DNA of 64,000 nucleotides from Agrobacterium vitis (GTDB taxonomy: Bacteria > Pseudomonadota > Alphaproteobacteria > Rhizobiales > Rhizobiaceae): positions 3,607,001 to 3,671,000 of the forward strand of contig NZ_CP146242.1 in NCBI RefSeq assembly GCF_037039395.1, given 5' to 3'. Below the pieces are notes generated by a model. It searched no databases, was not told the origin of the DNA, and saw only the letters and a program-made list of their open reading frames with translations. Below, in pieces: positions 17,362-26,551 of this stretch. The translations under genes were made by a program, and so were the position numbers. The first letter of the stretch is position 1, and each line of letters starts with the position of its first letter.

Positions 17362-19815
17362 ATGATCATGACCGATATCCACGACCTTGCCGGCCCCTGG
17401 CAGCTCTCCACCGCAAGCGGTGAGCATTCCTGCACCATCGCCTTGCCCGGCGACGTGCATAGCGCGCTGCATGCGGCAGGCATGATTGCCGATCCTTATT
17501 TCGCCAGGAATGAGGAACAGGTGCAATGGGTGGCCGAAAATGACTGGGTGCTGGTGCGCAGCTTCCATCTCGATGTGGCCGATGCGGACTGGTATCTGGA
17601 TATCGACAATCTCGATACGGTTGCCATGGTGTTCATCAATGACATCCCGGTGTTGTCTGCCGACAATTGCTTCCGCCGCTACCGTCCTGATATCAGCGCC
17701 GCCCTGCAGCCGGGCGAAAATACCATTCGCATTTTCATCCATTCCAGCATCAAGGCAGGGGCCGAGCGGCAGGCGCGCCAGCCCTTCTACGTGCCTTACC
17801 ATCCCGGCAACTCGCCGATCCCGCATGGTAACATGCTGCGCAAGCCGCAATGCCATTTCGGCTGGGACTGGAATATCGCCATCGCGCCGCTCGGCGTCTA
17901 TGGCACCATCGCCATCCGCAAACTGGACCCGGCGCGGGTTGAACACGTGGAGACCAGCCAGTTGCATCATGCCGATGGCCGGGTGGAACTGACGGTGAAG
18001 GCAACGATCTTTGCCAAGACCCCATCGGTCGTGCCGGTGCATTTCCAGTTGGAGGACGAGCGGGTGCGGCTGGACTGCGGCGTCAATGCCGGGGAAACGG
18101 TCATTACCCATGTGTTCGAGATTGAACAGCCGAAACTGTGGTGGCCTGCGGGCAGCGGCGAACAGACGCTTTACACATTAAGCGTAGACGTGCCGGGCGA
18201 TACAGTCGAAAAACTGATCGGCCTGCGGATCATCGAACTGCTTACCGATGCGGATGAGGCGGGCAGCCGGTTTGCGTTCAAGGTTAATGGTCGGGAGATC
18301 TTCTGCCGGGGCGCCAACTGGATTCCCGCCGATGCACTGTTCTCGCGATCCTCGCCCGAAAAAACCAAGGGCCTGCTGGACTCGGCGGTCGCCGCCCATA
18401 TGAACATGATCCGCGTCTGGGGCGGCGGTTTTTATGAAGCCGACTGGTTCTATGATCTCTGCGACCGGCTGGGCCTGATGGTCTGGCAGGACTTCATGTT
18501 TGCCTGCAATCTCTATCCCTGCACTGATGACTTCCTTGATAATGTCGCTGCAGAGGTCGATTATCAGGTCCGTCGCCTGCAATCGCATCCCTCCATTGCG
18601 CTCTGGTGTGGCGACAATGAATTGATGGGGGCGCTGACCTGGTTTAACGAAAGCCGTGACAATCGCGACCGTTATCTGGTTGCCTATGACCGGCTGAACC
18701 GGGTGATCGAGCAGGGGGTCAAAAAGACCTTTCCGCAAGCCATCTGGTGGCCCTCAAGCCCGGCCTCCGGCTATCTCGACTATGGCGATGCCTGGCATGC
18801 CGATGGCTCCGGCGACATGCATTACTGGTCGGTCTGGCACGAGAACAAGAGCTTCGACAATTACCGCAGCGTCAAGCCACGCTTCTGCTCGGAATTCGGT
18901 TTCCAGTCCTATACGTCGCTGCCTGTCATCGAGAGCTTTGCCGAAGCAAAGGACATGAATATCGCCTCGCCGGTCATCGAGCTGCACCAGAAGAATGCCG
19001 GTGGCAATGAGCGGATCGCAGGCACGATGTTCCGCTATTTCCGCTTCCCAAAGGATTTCGCCAATTTCGTCTATCTCAGCCAGATCCAGCAGGGACTGGC
19101 GATCAAGACGGCGGTGGATTATTGGCGCTCGCTGAAGCCGCATTGTATGGGTACGCTCTATTGGCAGCTCAACGATACCTGGCCTGTCGCGTCCTGGGCG
19201 AGCCTGGACTATGGCGGGCGGTGGAAGGCCATGCATTATATGGTCAAGCGCTTCTTCCAGCCCGTGACCATTGCCGCCATCCCGGATGAAACGGGCAAGC
19301 GGTTGCAGTTCTCCATGGTCAATGACACGGCTGACAGTGTGGATATCGATCTGACCGTGTTTGCGCTGACACTGTCTGGTGAGCGCCGGCCACTCACGAC
19401 GGCAAGCGGATCATGTTCACCAGACCGGGCAGAGATTTTAACCTCCATCGAACTATCAGCTATCCCCAGTAATGGACTGATAATATGGAATTTCAAGGCA
19501 TCCAACGGCATGAAAGGCGAGGGCCATTTCATGCCTGGTGGCACCTATAAATCTCTGGAACTGGAGCCATCAGGGCTTGGCTTTGACGCCACACCACAGG
19601 CCGATGGTTCGCTAGAGCTAACGGTTACAGCCTCCGGTCTCGCGCTGTTCGTGATGATCGAAAGCCGCATTGATGGGAGCTACAGCGACAATGCCTTCGA
19701 CCTGACCGCCGGTGAAAGCCGCCGTGTGATCTTCACGCCAGCCACGCCGCTGCCGCCGGGCGAAGTGCCTGATTTCACCCTCTACGATCTCTATTCCTGC
19801 CAGGCTACCCAATAG
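17362..19815 (+). CDS. Beta-mannosidase, glycoside hydrolase family 2
   Basis: An 817-residue GH2 enzyme, expected to remove beta-linked mannose from the non-reducing end of oligosaccharides. The N-terminal sugar-binding domain includes KPQCHFGWDWNIAIAPLGVY, typical of beta-mannosidases. The catalytic barrel has IRVWGGGFYEADWFYDLCD, the acid/base in WCGDNE (E420) and the nucleophile in FCSEFG (E511). GTLYWQLNDTWPVASWASLD is also family-typical. There is no signal peptide, so it acts in the cytoplasm on imported sugar. Starts at 17362 and 17368 are both possible. Confidence 0.92.
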   Translation: MIMTDIHDLAGPWQLSTASGEHSCTIALPGDVHSALHAAGMIADPYFARNEEQVQWVAENDWVLVRSFHLDVADADWYLDIDNLDTVAMVFINDIPVLSADNCFRRYRPDISAALQPGENTIRIFIHSSIKAGAERQARQPFYVPYHPGNSPIPHGNMLRKPQCHFGWDWNIAIAPLGVYGTIAIRKLDPARVEHVETSQLHHADGRVELTVKATIFAKTPSVVPVHFQLEDERVRLDCGVNAGETVITHVFEIEQPKLWWPAGSGEQTLYTLSVDVPGDTVEKLIGLRIIELLTDADEAGSRFAFKVNGREIFCRGANWIPADALFSRSSPEKTKGLLDSAVAAHMNMIRVWGGGFYEADWFYDLCDRLGLMVWQDFMFACNLYPCTDDFLDNVAAEVDYQVRRLQSHPSIALWCGDNELMGALTWFNESRDNRDRYLVAYDRLNRVIEQGVKKTFPQAIWWPSSPASGYLDYGDAWHADGSGDMHYWSVWHENKSFDNYRSVKPRFCSEFGFQSYTSLPVIESFAEAKDMNIASPVIELHQKNAGGNERIAGTMFRYFRFPKDFANFVYLSQIQQGLAIKTAVDYWRSLKPHCMGTLYWQLNDTWPVASWASLDYGGRWKAMHYMVKRFFQPVTIAAIPDETGKRLQFSMVNDTADSVDIDLTVFALTLSGERRPLTTASGSCSPDRAEILTSIELSAIPSNGLIIWNFKASNGMKGEGHFMPGGTYKSLELEPSGLGFDATPQADGSLELTVTASGLALFVMIESRIDGSYSDNAFDLTAGESRRVIFTPATPLPPGEVPDFTLYDLYSCQATQ

Positions 19816-19896
19816 TCCCACACAAACCAGTCATCCGACACATATCGACAGCCCGCGTCATGGGAGGCGCGGCGCTTCATTCAGGAGGAAATGACC

Positions 19897-20658
19897 ATGA
19901 CCGATCTCGGCTTTCAGCTCTACAGCGCCCGCAATTTCCAACCGTTTTCCGCCATCCTTCCGAAATTAAAGGCGGCAGGCTACACCCATGTCGAAGGCTA
20001 CGGCGCCATGTATGCCAGCGCCGATGACGCGGCACTGAAGGCGCTTCGTGACGATCTCGACGCCAATGACCTGACCATGCCGACCGGCCATTTTGGCCTC
20101 GACCTGCTGGAAAGCGATCCGGCCAAGGCGCTGTCCATTGCCAAGACGTTGGGCGTCAAAGCGGTCTATTGCCCTCATCTCGTTGCGGACCTGCGTCCAA
20201 CGGATGCAGCGGGTTGGTTTGCTTTTGGCCAAAGGCTGGAAAAGGCTGGCAAGCCTATCGTCGATGCCGGGCTGCTGTTCGGCTGGCACAATCATGATTT
20301 CGAATTCGTAGCACTTCCTGACGGCTCGACGCCGCAGGAGCAGATTTTTGCTGGTGGCCCCAGCCTGACCTGGGAAGCAGATCTCGCCTGGGTGGTGCGT
20401 GGCCATGCCGATCCCGTGTCCTGGATCGAGAGCTATGGCAAGCGGATCACCGCCGTGCATGTCAAGGATATCGCCCCCGCAGGTGAAAACAAGGACGAGG
20501 ACGGCTGGGCCGATGTTGGCCATGGCACGGTCGACTGGAAGGGACTGATGGCCGCTCTGGAACGCTATAACGTCCAATATTATGTGGTCGAGCATGACAA
20601 TCCCAACGATATCGACAGGTTGATCACCCGGTCTATTGCTTCCTTCAATTCCTTTTGA
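19897..20658 (+). CDS. Sugar phosphate isomerase/epimerase family protein (xylose-isomerase-like barrel)
   Basis: About 253 residues with the AP-endonuclease-2/xylose-isomerase TIM-barrel fold. Visible are LGFQLYSARN, AAGYTHVEGYG, LFGWHNHDFEF, ADLAWVVRGHADPVSWI, HVKDIAP and YVVEHDNPND, which carry the usual His/Glu/Asp metal ligands. AGGAGG is only 2 bases from the first ATG (19891) but 8 from the second, so 19897 is chosen. It is paired with a Gfo/Idh/MocA dehydrogenase, a common partnership in oxidative or epimerising sugar catabolism. The substrate is unknown. Confidence 0.85.
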   Translation: MTDLGFQLYSARNFQPFSAILPKLKAAGYTHVEGYGAMYASADDAALKALRDDLDANDLTMPTGHFGLDLLESDPAKALSIAKTLGVKAVYCPHLVADLRPTDAAGWFAFGQRLEKAGKPIVDAGLLFGWHNHDFEFVALPDGSTPQEQIFAGGPSLTWEADLAWVVRGHADPVSWIESYGKRITAVHVKDIAPAGENKDEDGWADVGHGTVDWKGLMAALERYNVQYYVVEHDNPNDIDRLITRSIASFNSF

Positions 20659-20685
20659 ATCATATACTTGTCAGGACAACCTAAG

Positions 20686-21819
20686 ATGACACGTGAACTT
20701 AATGTCGGCATCATCGGATGCGGCAATATTTCCTCGGCCTATTTCACCCTTGCCCCGCTTTTCAAGGGCATCACAGTGGTGGCCTGCGCCGATATCAACA
20801 TGAATGCGGCGGAGCTGCGCGCCGAGGAATTCGGCGTCAAGGCCCAGACGGTGGAAGAGCTACTGGCCAATCCGGATGTGGATGTGGTGGTCAACCTCAC
20901 CATTCCGGCGGTGCATTACGCTGTCTCCAAACAGATCCTCGAAGCAGGCAAGCATGTCTATTCGGAAAAGCCGCTGGTGCTGAGCCTGGAAGAGGGTGAG
21001 AGCCTGCGGCGGATCGCAAAGGAAAAGGGTCTCTCGGTCGGCTGCGCCCCCGACACTTTTCTGGGCGGTGCGCATCAGCTGGCGCGCAAGCATATCGATG
21101 AAGGTGGCATTGGCCGCGTCACATCCGGCACCTGCCATGTGATGAGCCCCGGCATGGAAATGTGGCACCCGAACCCGGACTTTTTCTTTCTGCCGGGCGG
21201 CGGTCCGGTCCTCGATCTCGGGCCTTATTATATTGCCAACCTCATCAACCTGATCGGCCCGATCAAGCGGGTCGGGGCATTGACCTCAATGGCCAACGAG
21301 ACCCGCACCATTACCAGCGAGCCGCGCAATGGCGAGGTGATCCCGGTCAAGACTCCGACCAACATTCACGCCCTGCTGGAATTCGTCAATGGCGCGACCA
21401 TCACCCTGTCAGCCAGTTGGGATGTCTGGTGCCATCGCCATGCCAATATGGAGCTTTACGGTACGGAAGGGTCGTTGTTCGTGCCGGACCCGAATTTCTT
21501 CGGTGGCGTGGTGGAAGCCACAGGCCGCAACAAGGAGGTCAAGCCGCTGGAGGACTGGGACCATCCGTTCGGCATTAACAATCAGGAAAGTGCCCAGGGG
21601 CCGCGTGCCAATTATCGCACCGCCGGTCTTGCCGACATGGCCCTGGCGATCATCGAGGGACGCGATGCGCGTTGCTCTCTGGACCGGGTTTTGCATGGCG
21701 TCGATGTGATGACAGCCATTCTGAAATCGGGTGAAACCGGCGAATTCATCACGCTCTCCACCACCTGTACCCAACCAGCGGCTCTTGGCGTAGAAGAGGC
21801 AAGGGCGCTGCTTCGGTAA
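20686..21819 (+). CDS. Gfo/Idh/MocA family sugar oxidoreductase
   Basis: About 377 residues. The N-terminal NAD(P)-binding motif is VGIIGCGNISSAYF; the conserved EKP dyad region (YSEKPLVLSLEEG) and GGGPVLDLGPYYIANLI mark the C-terminal substrate domain. The ATG at 20686, with AGGA upstream, places the Rossmann strand at the normal distance. It probably oxidises or reduces a monosaccharide released by the glycosidases, with the isomerase upstream as partner. Exact substrate not determinable. Confidence 0.88.
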   Translation: MTRELNVGIIGCGNISSAYFTLAPLFKGITVVACADINMNAAELRAEEFGVKAQTVEELLANPDVDVVVNLTIPAVHYAVSKQILEAGKHVYSEKPLVLSLEEGESLRRIAKEKGLSVGCAPDTFLGGAHQLARKHIDEGGIGRVTSGTCHVMSPGMEMWHPNPDFFFLPGGGPVLDLGPYYIANLINLIGPIKRVGALTSMANETRTITSEPRNGEVIPVKTPTNIHALLEFVNGATITLSASWDVWCHRHANMELYGTEGSLFVPDPNFFGGVVEATGRNKEVKPLEDWDHPFGINNQESAQGPRANYRTAGLADMALAIIEGRDARCSLDRVLHGVDVMTAILKSGETGEFITLSTTCTQPAALGVEEARALLR

Positions 21820-21827
21820 GGCGCACG

Positions 21828-21930
21828 AGAGCATTCCAGCCAAAGTGTATCGCGGTTTGGCGTTCGGAAATGCGTAAAAACAAAGAGCTAGAGCATCTCC
21901 GCGATTCAACGAAACGCGGAGATGCTCTAG
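21828..21930. repeat. Rhizobial-type intergenic palindromic repeat
   Basis: The segment contains the string GCGTAAAAACAAAGAGCTAGA, a motif I recall as frequent between genes in Rhizobiaceae genomes, and ends in a perfect 16-bp inverted repeat (21888-21903 with 21915-21930, arm CTAGAGCATCTCCGCG) around an 11-base loop. It separates the Gfo/Idh gene from the aldo-keto reductase. It may act as a processing or stability site; mobility is inferred, not shown. Confidence 0.7.
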
Positions 21931-21976
21931 ACAAAGGCGGCGGCACTATGCCGTCGCCCATTTCAAGGAGCACATC

Positions 21977-23008
21977 ATGAACTGGCAACCGGCTGAAGAC
22001 CGCTACGAGCGGATGACCTATAATCGTTGCGGCAAGAGCGGGCTTAAATTGCCAGCGATCTCGCTTGGTCTCTGGCATAATTTTGGCGATGACACGCCGC
22101 ATCAGTTGAAGCGGGACATGTGCCGCCGCGCCTTTGATCTTGGTATCACCCATTTCGATCTTGCCAACAATTATGGCCCTCTGCCGGGTGCTGCGGAACT
22201 CGCCTTCGGCGAAATCCTCAAGACGGATTTTCATGGGCTTCGTGACGAGCTGATCGTCTCGTCCAAGGCGGGTTACAACATGTGGCCCGGTCCGTATGGC
22301 GAATGGGGCAGCCGCAAATATCTGATCTCATCCTGCGACCAGAGCCTGAAGCGCATGGGTCTGGACTATGTGGATATTTTCTATTCGCACCGTTTCGACC
22401 CTGATACACCGCTGGAAGAAACCTGCGGCGCGCTCGATCATATCGTTCGTTCGGGAAGGGCGCTCTATGTCGGGATTTCCTCCTATAATTCGCAGCGCAC
22501 CCGCGAAGCCGTCGAGATCATGAAGGGTCTCGGCACGCCGCTGCTGATCCACCAGCCGAGCTATTCCATGCTCAATCGCTGGGTGGAAGATGACAAGCTG
22601 CTCGATACGCTTGAGGATGTCGGCATGGGCTCCATCGTGTTTTCACCGCTGGCGCAGGGCATGCTGACCACCAAATATCTCCAGGGTATTCCCGAGGACA
22701 GCCGCGCCGCCCAGAACCACTTTCTGAAGCGCGAGTTCATCCGCCCTGAAATAATCGACAATATCCGCAAGCTCAACACCATTGCCGAAAATCGCGGCCA
22801 GACGCTGGCGCAGATGGCGATTGCCTGGGTGCTGCGCGGTGGTCGCGTCACCTCTGCCCTGATCGGCGCCAGCCGCGTCTCGCAGATCGAGGATTGCGTC
22901 AAGGCACTGGACACGCCTGATTTTACCGAGGCGGAACTGGCCGAGATCAATGTCTATGCCAAGGAAGCCGATATCAATCTCTGGGCGAAATCCGCCGAGC
23001 GCGATTGA
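21977..23008 (+). CDS. Aldo/keto reductase, YghZ-like
   Basis: A 343-residue NADPH-dependent reductase similar to E. coli YghZ (L-glyceraldehyde 3-phosphate reductase) and Kv-beta proteins. The catalytic tetrad positions are visible: the Asp in HFDLANNYG, the following Tyr in the same motif, the Lys in VSSKAGYNMWPGPYG and the His in DIFYSHRFDPDTP. VTSALIGASRVSQIED near the C-terminus binds the cofactor phosphate. GGAG precedes the ATG. Its place in the sugar operon suggests a role in handling a sugar-derived aldehyde. Confidence 0.88.
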   Translation: MNWQPAEDRYERMTYNRCGKSGLKLPAISLGLWHNFGDDTPHQLKRDMCRRAFDLGITHFDLANNYGPLPGAAELAFGEILKTDFHGLRDELIVSSKAGYNMWPGPYGEWGSRKYLISSCDQSLKRMGLDYVDIFYSHRFDPDTPLEETCGALDHIVRSGRALYVGISSYNSQRTREAVEIMKGLGTPLLIHQPSYSMLNRWVEDDKLLDTLEDVGMGSIVFSPLAQGMLTTKYLQGIPEDSRAAQNHFLKREFIRPEIIDNIRKLNTIAENRGQTLAQMAIAWVLRGGRVTSALIGASRVSQIEDCVKALDTPDFTEAELAEINVYAKEADINLWAKSAERD

Positions 23009-23018
23009 TCGAACCAAT

Positions 23019-23044
23019 CCTCCTTGCTGGCGAAGGCAAGGAGG
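23019..23044 (+). terminator. Hairpin before the GH43 gene (weak terminator or leader structure)
   Basis: CCTCCTTGC (23019-23027) pairs with GCAAGGAGG (23036-23044), then GTTTTC. The CCTCC strand is also complementary to the GGAGGAGG ribosome site of the next gene, so two alternative pairings are possible. Confidence 0.45.
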
Positions 23045-23066
23045 GTTTTCTCGTGGAGGAGGAAGC

Positions 23067-24692
23067 ATGATCGTCAACCCAATCCTGCCGGGCTTCAACC
23101 CGGACCCGTCCATCTGCCGGGTCGGGGAGGATTATTACATCGCCACCTCAACCTTCGAATGGTATCCGGGCGTGCAGATCCATCATTCGCGCGACCTGGT
23201 GAACTGGACGCTGATCCGCCGTCCGCTGGAGCGCCAAAGCCAGTTGGACATGCGCGGCAATCCCGATAGCTGCGGCATCTGGGCGCCGTGCCTGTCCTAT
23301 GCCGATGGGCTGTTCTGGCTGGTCTATACCGATGTGAAGCGCCTCGACGGCAGCTTCAAGGATGCGCCCAATTACATCGTGACATCGCCAAGCATCGAGG
23401 GTGAATGGTCCGATCCTGTTTATGTCAATGCTTCCGGCTTCGACCCCTCGCTGTTTCATGATGACGATGGCCGCAAATGGTTCGTCAATATGCAATGGAA
23501 CCACCGGCTTGAGGCTTTCAATGCCATCGGCCCGCATCCGGCCTTCGACGGCATCCTGTTGCAGGAATGGGACCCGGTGGCGAAAACGCTGACGGGGCCG
23601 GTGCGCAACATCTATGCCGGGACCGAGCTTGGACTGGTCGAGGGGCCGCATCTGTTCAAGCGCAATGGCTGGTACTATCTGACCGTTGCCGAAGGTGGCA
23701 CAGGCTATGACCACGCCGTCACCATGGCGCGGTCGCGCACTCTCGAAGGCCCCTATGAGACCCATCCCGACCGGCATGTGATCACCTCCAAGGATAATGC
23801 CAAGGCAGAGCTGCAAAAGGCTGGCCACGGGCAATATGTGGAAACGCCTGACGGGCAGGCCTATCACACCCATTTATGCGGTCGCCCGCTGGCGCCTTAT
23901 CGCCGTTGCACGCTGGGGCGTGAGACATCCTTGCAAAAATGCGTCTGGAAGGACGATTGGCTCTATCTGGAGCAGGGCGGTCCGGTGCCTGCGGTCTACG
24001 TGAAGCCGCCTTTACCGGCAGAGCGTTTGGAAAAGCCTGCGATCACCGAGTACCGTTTCGATCCGTCGGGCCTGCCGATGGATTTTCAATGGTTGCGGAT
24101 GCCAGAGCCGGAGCGGATTTTCAGTGTGGCGGCTCGACCTGGCTTTTTGCGGCTTTATGGCCGGCAAAGCATTGGCAGCTGGTTCGAGCAGGCACTGGTG
24201 GCCCGCCGCCAGCAGCACCACTCATTCCGGGCGCAGACCCGGATCAGTTTTGCGCCGCAAACCTATCAGCAGGCGGCGGGCCTGACCCATTATTATAATC
24301 GCTACAAGTTTCATGCCCTGACTGTGACCTGGCATGAGACTTTGGGCCGGACGCTGACCATCCTGTCTTGCCCCGGCGACTATCCAGACGGCAAGCTGGT
24401 CTTTCCCATCGATGCCGGATTGTCTCTGCCGGATGGCGACATTGATCTGGCGTTGGAGGTTGCCGATAACGATCTGCAATTCCTCTGGCGTCCAGCAGGC
24501 GCAGGCCCGGCCGGTTCCGGCGAGGCATGGCAGACGGTCGGGCCGATCCTCGACGCGGGCGTCATTTCCGATGAAGGCGGACGCGGCTTTGATGCCTCCT
24601 TCACGGGTGCTTTTACCGGCCTGTTCGCATTCGACCTGACTGGTCAGGGCAAACAGGCCGATTTCGAGGGCTTCGTCTACGAGGCGCGTTGA
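23067..24692 (+). CDS. Glycoside hydrolase family 43 (beta-xylosidase/alpha-L-arabinofuranosidase)
   Basis: About 541 residues, the length of two-domain GH43 xylosidases. The N-terminal five-bladed propeller has the general base in FNPDPS, the pKa-modulating Asp in FDPSLF and the acid Glu in LVEGPHLF. A C-terminal beta-sandwich (from about residue 330; QSIGSWFEQALVARRQQHHS, QAAGLTHYYNRYKF) is the GH43 C2-type domain. GGAGGAGG precedes the ATG at 23067. No signal peptide, so it acts on imported xylo- or arabino-oligosaccharides. Its end overlaps the convergent GT41 gene by 16 bp. Confidence 0.9.
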   Translation: MIVNPILPGFNPDPSICRVGEDYYIATSTFEWYPGVQIHHSRDLVNWTLIRRPLERQSQLDMRGNPDSCGIWAPCLSYADGLFWLVYTDVKRLDGSFKDAPNYIVTSPSIEGEWSDPVYVNASGFDPSLFHDDDGRKWFVNMQWNHRLEAFNAIGPHPAFDGILLQEWDPVAKTLTGPVRNIYAGTELGLVEGPHLFKRNGWYYLTVAEGGTGYDHAVTMARSRTLEGPYETHPDRHVITSKDNAKAELQKAGHGQYVETPDGQAYHTHLCGRPLAPYRRCTLGRETSLQKCVWKDDWLYLEQGGPVPAVYVKPPLPAERLEKPAITEYRFDPSGLPMDFQWLRMPEPERIFSVAARPGFLRLYGRQSIGSWFEQALVARRQQHHSFRAQTRISFAPQTYQQAAGLTHYYNRYKFHALTVTWHETLGRTLTILSCPGDYPDGKLVFPIDAGLSLPDGDIDLALEVADNDLQFLWRPAGAGPAGSGEAWQTVGPILDAGVISDEGGRGFDASFTGAFTGLFAFDLTGQGKQADFEGFVYEAR

Positions 24693-26551
24693 AAGCTGGC
24701 GTTATCACGGGGCAGGGCCACAACATCGAAATGATCCGGTGCGTGGCCCGCCCTGGCGCGGTCTGCCATGGTGTTATAAGCAGCCTCCAGATGGCGGCAA
24801 AACCGTGTTGCATCGAACAAGGGCGCTATGAACCGTTGTTCGGCGATATGCGCCTTCAACCGTGCAATTCTGTCGGGATCATTGATCAGCGCCGTGGCAA
24901 GCTCGACGAAATCGTCTTCGTCTCGCGCCACCAGTTCATCGAGACCGATGGCTTTCAACAGGCTTTCCGAGACGCGAGACGCGAAATTCGTACCCCGCTT
25001 GGTTATGACAGGCAAGCCTGCCCACAGCATATCCGAGGTGGTGGTGTGGCCGTTACAGGGAAAACTGTCGATGGCAAAATCGGCAGCCCGGGTGCGGGCG
25101 ATATGGTTTTCATACAGCATTTTCGGGGCAAACAGCAGTTGCGATTGCTTGACGCCCAGCGATTTGAAGAAGGTGGCGGTGGATTGGCGTGCGCCATTGC
25201 CATCGACCATCATCCAGAGCAAGGCCTTTGGATTGGCCTTGAGGACGCGCGCCCAAAGGCGCAAGGTTTCCGGCGTGTTTTTCGACTGGCTGTTGAAGGC
25301 GCCGATCACCACCCTGTCCGCTGGCAGGCCAAGCGCCATACGGGATGAGGCGGGAGGGAAGGGGCGATGAACCGGATCGTTCGGCTGATAGCTTTCCGGC
25401 ATTCGGCAGAATTTCTCATGATAATGGGGCTTGGCGCTATCAGGCAACACGACATGATCGCCAATGACGTAATCGCAATCGACATCGCAACAACTGCCGG
25501 GAAAGCCGAGCCATGCGACATGAACCGGTGCGAGAGGCCGGTTCATCAGCCCGGAGCGGCCATCGCGCGTGTGGCCTTTCAGATCGACCAAGATGTCGAT
25601 CTTCATCGCCCGGATCGTCGCTTCGGCCTCATCGTCAGTCTGGTCGGCAATCGAGGTGATCGCGCCCCATTGCTGACGGCCGCCCTTATCGATATCGACG
25701 AGATTGCGAGGCGTATGACAGAATAGAAAGATCTCGAAACGACTGGTGTCGTGACTGGTCAACACGCTGCGCAGCAAACGCATCGTGGCGTGATCGTCCC
25801 AGAAGTCACCGGAAAGATAGCCGATTCGCAGCTTTTCACCCCAGACATGTGGCAGATTGTGCCGTGTCGTCTGTGAGGCCGCCGCCATCACCTGGGTTAT
25901 CGTATAATAGCGGGCGCGCCTGTTCAGGCGTTCATCCGCCAGCCACATCAGATTGGCATGGGGCGATTCCATGGTGAGAAAATCTACCTTACCAGCCGCT
26001 ATGTCCCGATGCAGCAGAGCCTCCTCTGCTGTCAGGATGTCGTAACTGCATTGCATCCGGGCAATCTGTACCAGCGCCATGCGCACTTTCGGCAGGTCCG
26101 GCCGCAATTGCCGCAGCCGTGTGTAGATCGGCAGGCAGAGCGGATGATGGATGTCATTGCCGACAGCCAGGGCAGCAAGCACCAGATCATCGATATGATC
26201 GCTTGTCCCCAGCGTGGCGATCAGGGCGTCTTTTGCGGCGCTGGACAGAGGAACAGTTCCGGATTTCAGCACCACATAGGCGGCGTCTACGGTCGCTGGG
26301 CCAAGTGCGAGGCTGTTCAAGGCAAGAGCGACGGCCTTTTCCTGCTGCATGTCAGTCAGATAGAGACGCGCCGCATGGCCCAGAAATCCCGCCTGAGCGG
26401 AGGGATCAAACTGTGCGGCACTGTCGCCGAGAGCGGCAAAGGCTTGTGCAGCATCAACGATCTTGCCCGCCGCTTCCAGATTTTTTGCCGTGCGAATCCG
26501 AAGGTCGAGGTCCGAAGCTTGCGAACCCATCTCATCCACCAGCACCGTCAT
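24677..26551 (-). CDS. GT41-family (O-GlcNAc transferase-like) glycosyltransferase, second of a tandem pair
   Basis: A 624-residue protein. An N-terminal helical half of about 230 residues, with weak TPR-like character, is followed by the OGT/SPINDLY-type catalytic region: WGEKLRIGYLSGDFWDDHA, DILVDLKGHTRDGRS, APVHVAWLGFPG, YHEKFCRMPESYQPNDP, FNSQSKNTPE, FPCNGHTTTSDMLWAGLPV. These correspond to the nucleotide-sugar and acceptor segments of eukaryotic OGT. The family transfers a sugar from a nucleotide donor onto protein Ser/Thr (or Asn in HMW1C-like members). ATG overlaps the stop of the paralogue upstream. The target protein is unknown. Confidence 0.85.
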   Translation of the reverse strand: MTVLVDEMGSQASDLDLRIRTAKNLEAAGKIVDAAQAFAALGDSAAQFDPSAQAGFLGHAARLYLTDMQQEKAVALALNSLALGPATVDAAYVVLKSGTVPLSSAAKDALIATLGTSDHIDDLVLAALAVGNDIHHPLCLPIYTRLRQLRPDLPKVRMALVQIARMQCSYDILTAEEALLHRDIAAGKVDFLTMESPHANLMWLADERLNRRARYYTITQVMAAASQTTRHNLPHVWGEKLRIGYLSGDFWDDHATMRLLRSVLTSHDTSRFEIFLFCHTPRNLVDIDKGGRQQWGAITSIADQTDDEAEATIRAMKIDILVDLKGHTRDGRSGLMNRPLAPVHVAWLGFPGSCCDVDCDYVIGDHVVLPDSAKPHYHEKFCRMPESYQPNDPVHRPFPPASSRMALGLPADRVVIGAFNSQSKNTPETLRLWARVLKANPKALLWMMVDGNGARQSTATFFKSLGVKQSQLLFAPKMLYENHIARTRAADFAIDSFPCNGHTTTSDMLWAGLPVITKRGTNFASRVSESLLKAIGLDELVARDEDDFVELATALINDPDRIARLKAHIAEQRFIAPLFDATRFCRHLEAAYNTMADRARAGHAPDHFDVVALPRDNASFQRAS

